NCBI RefSeq assembly: GCF_016901955.1
Contig: NZ_JACJLC010000013.1
Coordinates: 1-60,307 of the forward strand
Reading direction: 5' to 3'
Source: Pseudoflavonifractor phocaeensis
Lineage (GTDB): Bacteria; Bacillota; Clostridia; Oscillospirales; Oscillospiraceae
Length of the DNA: 60,307 nucleotides
Position 1 is the stretch's first letter, and each line of letters opens with the position of its first letter. The position numbers were made by a program, and so were the translations under genes. The notes beneath the pieces were generated by a model. That model had not been told where the DNA came from, made no database searches, and saw only the letters and a list, made by a program, of their open reading frames with translations. This document shows, one piece after another, positions 8,153 to 16,245 of the stretch.

Positions 8153-9055
8153 TTGAATACCACACAGCTGGAGTGCTTTATGGAGGTGGCGGACACGCTG
8201 AATTTTTCCCGGGCGGCGGAACACCTGCGGCTTACCCAGCCTGCCGTCAGTCACCAGATCAGGACTCTGGAGAATGAGCTGGGGGTGACTCTCTTTCACC
8301 GCACCAGCAAGACGGTCCGGTTGAGCAGGGAAGGACAGATGTTTCTGCAATACGCCGGAGACATCCTGAAACTGACGGGAGAGTCGGCGGCCCGGGTCAG
8401 GCGGTGTCAGGCCGAGCGGCCGGTGGAGCTGAGCATCGGCTGCCGCAGCGCCGTGGATCTGGAACTGATCCTGCCCGCCCTGGAACGGCTGCGGCGGGAG
8501 GAACCCAGGGTGATTCCACGGTTGCGGCTGGTGCCAACCACCGTCTTGGACAACTTGCTGGCCGAGGGAGAGGTGGAGGTGATGCTTACCTTCCAGGAGA
8601 CCGCGCCCCAGAACAGCGTGTACCGGGAGCTGCTGCGCTGCCCAGTGGCGTGTGTGTGCCGTCCGGACCATCCCCTGGCCGCCACAAACAGGCTGAGGGT
8701 AGAGGACCTGACGGAGGCGGGGCGGATTGCCGTCTCCCGTCCTCCGGCTTGTCCGCCCACCGTGTTTGCCCTCCAGGGGCCGGTGGTCACGGCTAGCCCG
8801 CCGGAGCAGGTGATCTTCTGCGACAATATGGAAGTACTGCTTACCATGGCGGAGGCCGGGTATGCCTTTGGGATCATGGCGGTCTTTCCGGGAGTCCTGC
8901 GTCCGGGGCTGTGCTGCCGCCCTCTGGAGGGGTGCCAGCCCCTATCCTACGGGGCGGCATGGCGCAGAGGGGACCGCACTCACGCCCTACGCCGGTTTCT
9001 GGCTCTGCTGGAGGAGACCGTGGGACAGGACGGCGGAGAACAGGCTTTACAATGA
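8153..9055 (+). CDS. LysR-family transcriptional regulator
   Basis: A 300-residue LysR regulator. The N-terminal winged helix is clear (LNFSRAAEHLRLTQPAVSHQ, then LENELGVTLFHRTSKTVRLS); residues about 90-295 form the periplasmic-binding-like effector domain. The start is TTG at 8153 with GAGAGGAGCGG upstream. It is divergent from the ABC exporter and lies 50 bases ahead of a cupin gene, so either may be its target. The effector is unknown. Confidence 0.9.
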   Translation: MNTTQLECFMEVADTLNFSRAAEHLRLTQPAVSHQIRTLENELGVTLFHRTSKTVRLSREGQMFLQYAGDILKLTGESAARVRRCQAERPVELSIGCRSAVDLELILPALERLRREEPRVIPRLRLVPTTVLDNLLAEGEVEVMLTFQETAPQNSVYRELLRCPVACVCRPDHPLAATNRLRVEDLTEAGRIAVSRPPACPPTVFALQGPVVTASPPEQVIFCDNMEVLLTMAEAGYAFGIMAVFPGVLRPGLCCRPLEGCQPLSYGAAWRRGDRTHALRRFLALLEETVGQDGGEQALQ

Positions 9056-9105
9056 GCCGGGGAAGGACTATCATGAGGACAAGCATCAACAGGGAGGAAT
9101 GAACC

Positions 9106-9435
9106 GTGAAGCTGGATTTTACCCAAATGGAAGAGAACGCCATGCCCAACTTCAAGGGAGGCAAGCTGACCACCTACGGCAAGTTGCACGTGGATGACCA
9201 CAACCGGATCATGCAGGGACGGCTGACGCCGGGAGCCTCCATCGGCCTGCACACCCACACGGGGAGCAGCGAGGTGGTGTACATCCTCAGCGGAACCGGC
9301 AAGGCCATTTATGACGGCGAGGAGGAGAAGCTGGGGCCGGGGGACTGCCACTACTGCCCCGAGGGCCATGCCCACACCCTCATCAACGACGGGGAAGAGG
9401 ATCTGATCTTCCTGGCCGTGGTCCCCCAGCATTGA
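9106..9435 (+). CDS. Single-domain cupin protein
   Basis: A 109-residue cupin. Motif 1 is G-LHTHTGSSEVVYILSGTG with the metal-binding histidines and glutamate; motif 2 is PGDCHYCPEGHAHTLIN. Such small cupins bind a metal and a small ligand, but the reaction is not predictable. The GTG start at 9106 has GGGAGGA seven bases upstream. The gene follows the LysR gene and ends in a strong terminator. Confidence 0.85.
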   Translation: MKLDFTQMEENAMPNFKGGKLTTYGKLHVDDHNRIMQGRLTPGASIGLHTHTGSSEVVYILSGTGKAIYDGEEEKLGPGDCHYCPEGHAHTLINDGEEDLIFLAVVPQH

Positions 9436-9446
9436 GTGGAGAAAAC

Positions 9447-9500
9447 ACAGAAGGAGACCGCCGCGGAACGATGCCGTCCGCGGCGGTCTCCTTCTGTTCT
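9447..9500 (+). terminator. Terminator after the cupin gene
   Basis: A long stem with arms ACAGAAGGAGACCGCCGCGG and its complement (9447-9466 and 9478-9497) around a loop of about ten bases, followed by T-rich sequence. It starts 12 bases after the stop codon. Confidence 0.8.
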
Positions 9501-9550
9501 GTGGATCTGCATACCGGGAAGGGACTTCCGGAGAAGCCCCCGGACTGCGC

Positions 9551-9760
9551 TCAGGTATGATCTCTGTCCCGCAGATCCCGGAAGAGCAGGGTAATGCACC
9601 AGATGGCCGCCAGGCCCACCAGGGTGTAGACAATGCGGCTAAAGGTGCTGGCCTGACCGCCAAAGAGAAAGGCCACCAGGTCAAATTGGAAAATGCCGAT
9701 GCTGCCCCAGTTGAGTCCGCCAATGATGGCCAGGATCAGGGCAATCTTGTCCAGGAACAT
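9551..9760 (-). CDS. DUF378 small membrane protein
   Basis: A 69-residue protein with two transmembrane helices and the DUF378 hallmarks (ALILAIIGGLNWGSIGIFQFDLVA, then a second helix VYTLVGLAAIWCI). The function is unknown. The ATG at 9760 is preferred; GGAGGAGG lies 12 bases upstream, while the longer frame from TTG 9781 overlaps that site. It sits downstream of the minus-strand apbE-to-DUF362 operon. Confidence 0.8.
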   Translation of the reverse strand: MFLDKIALILAIIGGLNWGSIGIFQFDLVAFLFGGQASTFSRIVYTLVGLAAIWCITLLFRDLRDRDHT

Positions 9761-9839
9761 AAGATATGCTGCCTCCTCCAAATTGAATTGCCGCAGTTAG
9801 CATATCCGTTTTTCCGGCCAATATTCAAAAAAATACAGC

Positions 9840-11000
9840 TCAGCCTCCCAGCCGGCGGCCCAGCCAGCCCCGGCGGAGCTCCACCGCCTTCTGAGGGCAG
9901 AGCTCGTGACAGCAGTAGCAGTGGATGCAGGACCGGGGGTGGACCTTAGCCTTGCCTCCCTTGCCCGTCATGGTGATGGCCTTGCCGGGGCAGGCGTTTT
10001 TGCAGATGGCGCAGCCCACGCACCGGTCCTCCATGATGTGGGGGGTCTGGGTGAGCAGCCCCTTGGTCAGTCTGTGTGCCGCCCTGGTGAGGGGCCCCAA
10101 AAAGCCCATCAGGTCCTCCCATACGAACTTGGGCAGACGGTAGTCCGGGATGCGCAGGTCCTCCAGCTTAGCCCCCACCAGCTGAATTTCTTCCGGGAGG
10201 GTGGGAGAGAGTCCCCGAGCCGCGGCGGCCAGCAGCACCGGATTATGCTCTCGTGGCAGGCCCATGATCTCCCCAGCGATCACGTCCAGGGCAAGGGGGC
10301 TGTCGGACAGCAGTAGCAGCCCCACCTGCCGGGGTGTGCCCGAGGAGCCGGGTCCCTCGCCCTCCATGGCCAGAACGGCGTCCATGACGCACAGCCGGGG
10401 GTTCAGAAAGCCCACCAGGTCCAGTAGCACCTGGGCGAACTGCTCGTGGCTGTGATGAGAGCCGTGGAATCCCACCTTGGCCAGGCCCGGGATGATGCCG
10501 AAGCTGTTTTTCACCGCTCCGGTCATGCTCATAAAGACATGGGTCTTCATTTTGCAAAGGTCAAAGGCCCCGTCGGTGTCCAGTACCGGGGCGATGATCT
10601 CCGCCTGCCGCAGCACCTGACCCTCCGGCAGATCTACCAGCCGGGCGGAGGGATCCAGGGCCAGCTCCGCCCCGGCCTCTTCCGCAGCCCGAGCCATGCC
10701 GGTCTTTTCGTACAGGTTTCGCAGCACCGACTCCTTTTGCAGCGCGCCCCCGGGGCTGTCTCCGATAACGGCGGTCCCGCCAGCCTCCTTTACCAGCCTG
10801 GCGATGGCCGCCACCACCGCCGGATGGGTGCAGATGGCGGACTCCGGCGGGACGGGCCGCAGCAGGTTGGCCTTCAACAGGATCCGCTCCCCCGGATGAA
10901 CAAAACGCTCCATGCCCCCCATGGCCGCCACGGTTTCCCGGATGGCCTGCTCCGCGCCGCCGTAGTCAGGGCAGGGGACGGCGTATACCTGGTACTCCAT
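9840..11000 (-). CDS. DUF362 domain protein with two 4Fe-4S clusters
   Basis: A 386-residue cytoplasmic protein. Residues 1-290 are a DUF362 domain (ERILLKANLL, TAVIGDSPGG, DLCKMKTHVFMSMTGAVKN). The end carries a ferredoxin-type pair: CVGCAICKNACPGKA and CIHCYCCHELCPQKA. It probably moves electrons; the reaction of the family is not known. It shares one base with the cdd stop/start junction and is the last gene of the apbE-led operon. Confidence 0.85.
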   Translation of the reverse strand: MEYQVYAVPCPDYGGAEQAIRETVAAMGGMERFVHPGERILLKANLLRPVPPESAICTHPAVVAAIARLVKEAGGTAVIGDSPGGALQKESVLRNLYEKTGMARAAEEAGAELALDPSARLVDLPEGQVLRQAEIIAPVLDTDGAFDLCKMKTHVFMSMTGAVKNSFGIIPGLAKVGFHGSHHSHEQFAQVLLDLVGFLNPRLCVMDAVLAMEGEGPGSSGTPRQVGLLLLSDSPLALDVIAGEIMGLPREHNPVLLAAAARGLSPTLPEEIQLVGAKLEDLRIPDYRLPKFVWEDLMGFLGPLTRAAHRLTKGLLTQTPHIMEDRCVGCAICKNACPGKAITMTGKGGKAKVHPRSCIHCYCCHELCPQKAVELRRGWLGRRLGG

Positions 11001-11395
11001 CAGTCCAGGCTCCTGGGACCAAAGCCGTGGGGGAGCAGCTCAGCCAGAGTGAGTTTCACATACTGCCGGTCAGACCGGGCCACCAGCAGGGTGAGCCGGG
11101 GGGAAAACTCATAGAGCATCTGGCGGCAGGCCCCGCAGGGCCAGCAGTAGTCGGTGGAGTTGCCCACCACCGCCAGCCGCTCAAAGTCGTCCCGATGGCC
11201 CTCGCTTACCGCCTTCACCAGGGCGGTGCGCTCGGCGCAGAGGGTGGAGCCGTAGGCGGCGTTCTCCACATTGCAACCGGTAAAGACCGTCCCGTCGGTA
11301 CAGGCCAGGGCGGCCCCCACCGGGAAGCGGGAATAGGGGACATAGGACCGGTCCAGCATGGTAAAGGCCAGGTCCACTAATTCTCGGTCAGTCAT
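11000..11395 (-). CDS. cdd: Cytidine deaminase
   Basis: A 131-residue homotetrameric-type cytidine deaminase, converting (deoxy)cytidine to (deoxy)uridine for salvage. Zinc ligands and the catalytic glutamate are visible in GCNVENAAYGSTLCAERTA and PCGACRQMLYEF. The length is typical for the family. It is co-transcribed with the following DUF362 gene (1-base overlap) and lies 30 bases after the Gx transporter gene. Confidence 0.93.
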   Translation of the reverse strand: MTDRELVDLAFTMLDRSYVPYSRFPVGAALACTDGTVFTGCNVENAAYGSTLCAERTALVKAVSEGHRDDFERLAVVGNSTDYCWPCGACRQMLYEFSPRLTLLVARSDRQYVKLTLAELLPHGFGPRSLD

Positions 11396-11425
11396 AAGAT
11401 ACCTCCTGTGGGATGGGATGGATAG

Positions 11426-11935
11426 CTATGCCCTGCCGGGGGCGGGCAGTCGCTGCACCAGCAGCATGGATACCCCGCCGGTCACTGCTCCGGTGACCAA
11501 TGAGCACAGCAGCAGGGGGGGCAGGTACACCAGAGGGGCCCGGGAGCCCAGCACCACAATGGCGGCCAGGATCTGACCGGTGTTGTGGGCGGCGGCTCCT
11601 GCGATGGACACCCCGAAGAGGGACAGGCCGGGGAGGTGGACCAGCAGGGCCATGACCGCCAGGGCCAGCAGTCCGCCGGTGAGGGAGAAGGCCAGTGCCA
11701 TTAAATTGCCCCCCAGCAAGGAGCCCAGCAGGCAGCGAGCCGTCAGAATGAGCAAGGCTTCCCGGCCGGACAAACGGCACAGAGCGTACACGGTGACCAG
11801 GTTGGCCAGCCCCAGCCGAAGGCCGGGCAGGGGGAAGAGGATGGTAAGAGGGACCAGACCCTCGGCCACCGACAGGGCCAGGGCAAGGGCGGTGAGCACC
11901 GCCGAGCGGGTGAGCCGCTGGAGTCCGTGGGTCAC
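11426..11935 (-). CDS. Gx transporter family membrane protein
   Basis: A 169-residue, strongly hydrophobic protein with five to six transmembrane helices and motifs of the family once named heptaprenyl diphosphate synthase component I (PGLRLGLANLVTVYAL, HNTGQILAA). In Firmicutes it occurs beside NusG-domain-II and ApbE genes, as here, which suggests a role around flavin or electron transfer at the membrane rather than prenyl synthesis. The GTG at 11935 is chosen with AAGGAGG eight bases upstream; GTG 11944 overlaps that site. Confidence 0.8.
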   Translation of the reverse strand: MTHGLQRLTRSAVLTALALALSVAEGLVPLTILFPLPGLRLGLANLVTVYALCRLSGREALLILTARCLLGSLLGGNLMALAFSLTGGLLALAVMALLVHLPGLSLFGVSIAGAAAHNTGQILAAIVVLGSRAPLVYLPPLLLCSLVTGAVTGGVSMLLVQRLPAPGRA

Positions 11936-11977
11936 GGCATGCACCTCCTTAAAATGGGTATAAGGCAGGGGAACTTC

Positions 11978-12379
11978 TCAGCCGGTGACAGCGTCAAAGT
12001 CTAAGTCATGGGTCCCGGTAAGGGAGACGATCAGCCTGTTGGGCAGGCAGATGATCTGTTGACCCGCCTGGGTGATTTTTCCTGTGTGGACGCAGTCCTG
12101 ACTGGGACAGTCGCTGTGAAGGATGGACACTCCGTCCCCCTCCACCAGAAGGGTAAGAGGGTAAGACAGCTCATCCAGGGTCAAAGTCACCGGTTGGGTA
12201 ATCTCCTCCAGCCGGTACTCCGCCAGGATCTCTCCATCCAGGGTGACGGCGGCGGTGAGACTTTCCCCGGGCTCCGATTGAAGGGCGGCCAGCAGCAGAA
12301 AAGCGGCGGTGGCCACCAGCAGAGCTGTCAGTCCGTCCCACAGGGTGGGCCTGCGGCGGTCAGCGGCGGGCGATCTCAT
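11978..12379 (-). CDS. NusG domain II-containing membrane-anchored protein
   Basis: A 133-residue protein with one N-terminal transmembrane anchor (LTALLVATAAFLLLAAL) and an extracytoplasmic NusG-domain-II-like beta fold ending with a conserved cysteine pair (HSDCPSQDCVHTGKI) and CLPNRLIVS. Proteins of this type accompany ApbE and Gx transporter genes and extracellular electron-transfer loci. The start at 12379 overlaps the apbE stop by 20 bases, indicating coupled translation. Confidence 0.8.
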   Translation of the reverse strand: MRSPAADRRRPTLWDGLTALLVATAAFLLLAALQSEPGESLTAAVTLDGEILAEYRLEEITQPVTLTLDELSYPLTLLVEGDGVSILHSDCPSQDCVHTGKITQAGQQIICLPNRLIVSLTGTHDLDFDAVTG

Positions 12380-13397
12380 AGGTATACCCCCGTTCCTCGC
12401 CGGTGGGGCGCAAACCCTCCTCCAGCCCCTGGGTGACCACCACCCGGCTGTCGGCGGTACACAGCACCAGCTCAAAGTTCGTCCGGCTTCGCCAGAACTC
12501 CAGGGCGGCATCCTCCCCCGCCACAAAGAGGGCAGTGGACAGAGCGTCGGCCAACATATGGTTTTCAGATACCACTGTTACCGATAACAGGCCGGAGTCG
12601 GCGGGATAGCCGGTTTTTGGATCGATGATATGGTGATATTGTATGCCATTCTCTTCAAAATACCGCTCATATCCTCCGGAGGTGGAGGCGGTCTGATCCT
12701 CCATGGAGAGGACGCACAGGGTCTGAGCGGTGTCCTGGGGATCTTTGACCCCCACTTGCCAGGCCGAGCCGTCTTCCTTCCGGCCCAGGGCGGTAACGTT
12801 GCCTCCCAGATCCAGCAGGGCGGAGGAGGAGCCGGCATCCCGGATGGCGGCGGCAGCCTGGCCGGCGGCGTAGCCCTTGGCCACCGCACCCAGATCCACC
12901 TCCATGCCGGCGGCCTCCAGCCGGGCGGTGGAGGCTTCCTTGTCTACCTCCAGCTTGCCGCTGTCCACCAGAGACAGGGCACCAGCCAGGGTCTGAGGAT
13001 CGGGCACCTGTCGTTGGTCGGTGGTGAAGCCCCAGGCGTCCATCACCGGGGCGATGGTGACATCAAAATCTCCGGGGAGCAGCTGGGACACCGACTTGGC
13101 AAAGGCGAGCAGCTCTGTCACCCGGCTGTCCAGGGGCACGGAGATACCGTCCCCGGCATGAGCGTTGAGGGCCGAGAGCTGGCTGTCCGCGTCTGTGCGG
13201 GAGAGCAGGCCGTCCAGCTCTTCCACCGCCTGCCGGGCGGCCTGGACCGCCTCCTCCCCCGGGCCGTCGTATACTCGGACGGTCATAACCGTATCCATAG
13301 AAAAAAACTGGGCCTGGGAGGGCTCCGTCTGGGCGGCGGGAGCGGCGCAGCCCGTTAAAAGAATAAAAAACAGGAATACAGAGAGGATTCGCTTCAT
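12360..13397 (-). CDS. apbE: FAD:protein FMN transferase (ApbE), lipoprotein
   Basis: A 345-residue exported lipoprotein: signal with lipobox LLTGC (cysteine 17), then the ApbE domain with FSMDTVMTVRVY, the VDLGAVAKGYAAG stretch, LLDLGGNVTALG and the metal/FMN site HHIIDPKTGYPA. The family attaches FMN from FAD to threonine in partner proteins outside the membrane. No target (for example RnfG or an FMN-binding-domain reductase) is in the window. It leads the operon apbE / NusG-II / Gx / cdd / DUF362. Confidence 0.92.
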   Translation of the reverse strand: MKRILSVFLFFILLTGCAAPAAQTEPSQAQFFSMDTVMTVRVYDGPGEEAVQAARQAVEELDGLLSRTDADSQLSALNAHAGDGISVPLDSRVTELLAFAKSVSQLLPGDFDVTIAPVMDAWGFTTDQRQVPDPQTLAGALSLVDSGKLEVDKEASTARLEAAGMEVDLGAVAKGYAAGQAAAAIRDAGSSSALLDLGGNVTALGRKEDGSAWQVGVKDPQDTAQTLCVLSMEDQTASTSGGYERYFEENGIQYHHIIDPKTGYPADSGLLSVTVVSENHMLADALSTALFVAGEDAALEFWRSRTNFELVLCTADSRVVVTQGLEEGLRPTGEERGYTYEIARR

Positions 13398-13607
13398 ATG
13401 GTACTCCGATCCGGGATGTCATCTTTTCCAGTTGTAAAAACACATATTCCAACACATCCAACGAACAATATTTTAGCATAGTTTGCGCAAATTGAAAAGG
13501 GAAAAGGAATCGGGGCTTGCAAAATGCCCCGGGTTCTGATACACTATATGAGATTGATGATTCGGAGCGCCTGCGGCAGCCGGCGCACAGTCACAGGAGA
13601 TGGATAC
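13398..13607 (+). promoter_or_regulatory. Divergent region apbE / membrane protein
   Basis: A plus-strand promoter candidate is TTGCAA (13517-13522), 17 bp and TACACT (13540-13545), giving a leader of about 55 bases before the ATG at 13608. AT-rich sequence at 13440-13500 probably holds the minus-strand apbE promoter. No structured RNA was recognised. Confidence 0.45.
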
Positions 13608-14381
13608 ATGAACAAGAAAGAACAGAGAGTGCAGCGTGCCCGGGAAGAGGATATTATCCTGACTAAAGTACTGTGGTGGATCCTGGGCGCGGTGGTGTTA
13701 GAGGTCCTGCTCCTTCTGCTGAATAAGTTCTATGTCAATTATACGGTAGATGGGATTGAGGTCGCCGTGGCGATCCAGAGCATGTTCAACGTGCTGATCT
13801 ATGTTGTGCCCGCTGTTTTCGCGGTTCTGCTGGTTTGGGCTCTGGTGGCCTACAAGCGGGGCAAGGGCTATCTGCTGCCCTTTGTGTTGACTGGCATCGC
13901 CTTTGTGCTTACGGTGTGTACCGTGATCATCTGGAAGTTTTATGACAGGGGGATTAGCCTGCTGACCGTGGCGGTGCCTACCGTGGCGGTGCTGGCCCTG
14001 ATTTTTTACCTCTATCAGCGGGAGTTCTTTTTCTCCGCATGCCTCAGCGCCCTGGGTCTGCTTGGGGTCCGCATGGCTGCCAGCGCGGCGGGAAATCCCG
14101 TGATAGCCTATGGATATCTGGCGTTGCTGGCGGTGGTGTTGCTGGTGTCCGTGGTGGCGTTCCGGAGCATGCAGACCCACGGCGGTGCGCTGGTCCTGAA
14201 GGGCAAGAAGCAGGAGATCCTTGCCAAGTCCGCCAACTATGTTATGTTGTATGTCACCTGCGCCCTGGTGGCCGCCGTGGTTGTTGCGGCTGTGGTGCTG
14301 GAAGGCCTGATGGTTCTTTACGGAGTACTGGCGGCCTGGCTGCTCATCCAGGCGGTGTATTACACCGTTCGCCTCATGTAA
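13608..14381 (+). CDS. Multi-pass membrane protein of unknown function
   Basis: A 257-residue protein with a charged N-terminus (MNKKEQRVQRAREED) and about seven hydrophobic helices; the last regions include an SANYVMLYVTCALV helix pair. No enzyme motif is visible. The ATG at 13608 has CAGGAGATG upstream; an earlier in-frame ATG at 13524 lies across the promoter. It is a single gene between apbE and a terminator. Confidence 0.75.
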   Translation: MNKKEQRVQRAREEDIILTKVLWWILGAVVLEVLLLLLNKFYVNYTVDGIEVAVAIQSMFNVLIYVVPAVFAVLLVWALVAYKRGKGYLLPFVLTGIAFVLTVCTVIIWKFYDRGISLLTVAVPTVAVLALIFYLYQREFFFSACLSALGLLGVRMAASAAGNPVIAYGYLALLAVVLLVSVVAFRSMQTHGGALVLKGKKQEILAKSANYVMLYVTCALVAAVVVAAVVLEGLMVLYGVLAAWLLIQAVYYTVRLM

Positions 14382-14392
14382 GTTAAGAATGA

Positions 14393-14430
14393 AAAAATGG
14401 ACTCGCATTTTGCGAGTCCATTTTTTATGT
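14393..14430. terminator. Bidirectional terminator
   Basis: The arms TGGACTCGCA and TGCGAGTCCA are flanked by an A-run on the left and TTTTTT on the right, so the hairpin can end both the plus-strand membrane-protein gene and the minus-strand LytTR gene that ends at 14425. Confidence 0.85.
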
Positions 14431-14841
14431 GTTACCACCGCAAATGAATTGAAAATAGGCCTGCTTGATATGACTGCTGTCCTTTTTCCGTATGGGTACC
14501 CGGTCGCCGTTGTCCATCAGGAATCCGTCGCTCTCCACAGCGGAGATTCGATTCATGTTGGCCACGCAACGCTTATAGCAGGACAGAAATTGCGTCTGGC
14601 CATCCAGAGCCTCCATAAAGGTGTCAAAGGGGATATATGTACGCAGTACACCGGCGTCTGTGTGAAGTTGCACGGCGTTATGGTGCATATCCACCCACAG
14701 CAGCCGATCCAGATCCACCCGAGTCCAAAGTCGGTTGGTCAGCACCTCCACATATTTGTGGGCTTCGGCCTGGGGTTGATGGAGATTTACTGTATTAAAT
14801 ACAGGTGCGGGATGCTTTGCAGCCGTATTCTTTGTGTCCAC
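14425..14841 (-). CDS. LytTR DNA-binding domain regulator
   Basis: A 138-residue protein made almost only of a LytTR domain: RLLWVDMHHNAVQLHTDAGV, then FLSCYKRCVANMNRI and the closing GDRVPIRKKDSS. There is no receiver or membrane domain, so it is a stand-alone regulator. The GTG at 14841 is preferred because GGAGGAG lies seven bases upstream; the longer frame from ATG 14862 has that site inside it. Its targets are unknown. Confidence 0.85.
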   Translation of the reverse strand: MDTKNTAAKHPAPVFNTVNLHQPQAEAHKYVEVLTNRLWTRVDLDRLLWVDMHHNAVQLHTDAGVLRTYIPFDTFMEALDGQTQFLSCYKRCVANMNRISAVESDGFLMDNGDRVPIRKKDSSHIKQAYFQFICGGNT

Positions 14842-15058
14842 TGATAAACTCCTCCAGTCCATACCGCGGTTTGCAGGGCGGGAAATACCGGGGAACGGGC
14901 CGGCATTGCTTTTTTGTTACATTATAGCAAAGCTTACCTTGTCTGACATCAGCCTAAAGTATGAGAAGGGGCCCATGGCAGAAAAATGGGGAATTACCAT
15001 TGTCTCAGCTTGCTTTTTACGGTACAATCAAAGCAGGCTGGCAGAAATGAGGTGCTGC

Positions 15059-16225
15059 ATGGATACCCAACACAGAGAACAGGTAGACCGCCAGATCTGC
15101 GCCAACTGCGGCGGTACCATAAGGTGGAACATTGCCAGGCAACGGCTGGAGTGCGCCTCCTGCCGGACGCCTTATGAGATCCGCACCACGGTGGACAGGG
15201 TGGAGGAGCACGACTTTGACGGCTATATCAGACGGGAGGGGGAGTGGGTCTCCTTCCCAGAGACGACCATGATCGTCTGCGGAGGCTGCGGGGCCCAGAT
15301 TGCGGTGGACGAGCACACAACCGCCACGGTCTGCCCTATGTGCGGATCCACCCAGCTGCTGGAGGGCCGGCAGGAGGCAGGCGTCCCTCCAGACGGGGTG
15401 GTGCCCTTCCGCATTGACCGGGAGACTGCCCAGCAGAATTTTTCAAAATGGGTGAAAAGCCGGTGGTTTGCGCCCAACAGGCTGAAACAGGCCTACCAGG
15501 CCGGCAAGCTCCAGGGGATATATCTCCCTTTCTGGACTTTTGACGCTCAGGTCACCAGTTATTACTGGGGGGCGGGGGGCACCCAGCACCATGTGGATGA
15601 CGGAGAAGGTAAAAGCCACGTGGAGGTCCACTGGCACCCGGTGAGCGGCCAGGTAGAGGGAAGCTATGACGATATCCAGATATGCGCCGCACAGAACGCC
15701 GCCAGTCAGGTGGTGGAAAAGGTGCTGCCCTATAACACGGTGGAGAATACAGCTCCCTTTTCCCCCAGCTATCTCTCCGGTTTCCTGGCGGAGCGGTATG
15801 CCATCCCGGCCACCCAGGCGGTGGACAGCGCCCGTGCCCAGATCCAGGCGGATCAGGAGAACCAGGCCGAGGGGGATATCTTGGGCAGAGGTTACAACCT
15901 GGCCCGGGTGGATCGGGTGGAGAGCCATTACCACCGGCTAACCTACAAGCATGTGCTGCTCCCTGCCTGGACCTCCGCCTTTGCCTACAACGGCAAGCAG
16001 TACATGTATATCATCAACGGCGAGAGCGGCAAGGTCGGGGGGCAACGGCCCTACAGTGTTCCAAAGATCCTGGCCGCGGTGGGGGTGGCGGCTGCTGCCT
16101 TTATCACGGCGGTGATGCTGCTTTCCGGTGCGGTGGCCCCGGCCCCCGCGGGGGATGTGCCGCCGGAAGAAGCTGTGGTCTGCCAGATGGAGTTGCCCTG
16201 GCAGGCCTGGGACGAGACCTTGTAA
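15059..16225 (+). CDS. YdjG-like zinc-ribbon membrane protein
   Basis: A 388-residue protein. Two zinc ribbons open it (CANCGGTIRWN with CASCRTPYEI; CGGCGAQIAV with CPMCGSTQLL), then a 200-residue domain (VPPDGVVPFRIDRETA, YLPFWTFDAQVTSYYWG, HRLTYKHVLLPAWTSAFAYNGK) and one transmembrane helix near residue 350 (AAVGVAAAAFITAVMLL). This resembles YdjG of Bacillus, which anchors an SPFH protein and PspA at the membrane. The SPFH gene follows 20 bases later, but no pspA is present. The ATG at 15059 has GAGGTG six bases upstream. Confidence 0.7.
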   Translation: MDTQHREQVDRQICANCGGTIRWNIARQRLECASCRTPYEIRTTVDRVEEHDFDGYIRREGEWVSFPETTMIVCGGCGAQIAVDEHTTATVCPMCGSTQLLEGRQEAGVPPDGVVPFRIDRETAQQNFSKWVKSRWFAPNRLKQAYQAGKLQGIYLPFWTFDAQVTSYYWGAGGTQHHVDDGEGKSHVEVHWHPVSGQVEGSYDDIQICAAQNAASQVVEKVLPYNTVENTAPFSPSYLSGFLAERYAIPATQAVDSARAQIQADQENQAEGDILGRGYNLARVDRVESHYHRLTYKHVLLPAWTSAFAYNGKQYMYIINGESGKVGGQRPYSVPKILAAVGVAAAAFITAVMLLSGAVAPAPAGDVPPEEAVVCQMELPWQAWDETL

Positions 16226-16245
16226 ACAGAAAGGACGGATAATCC

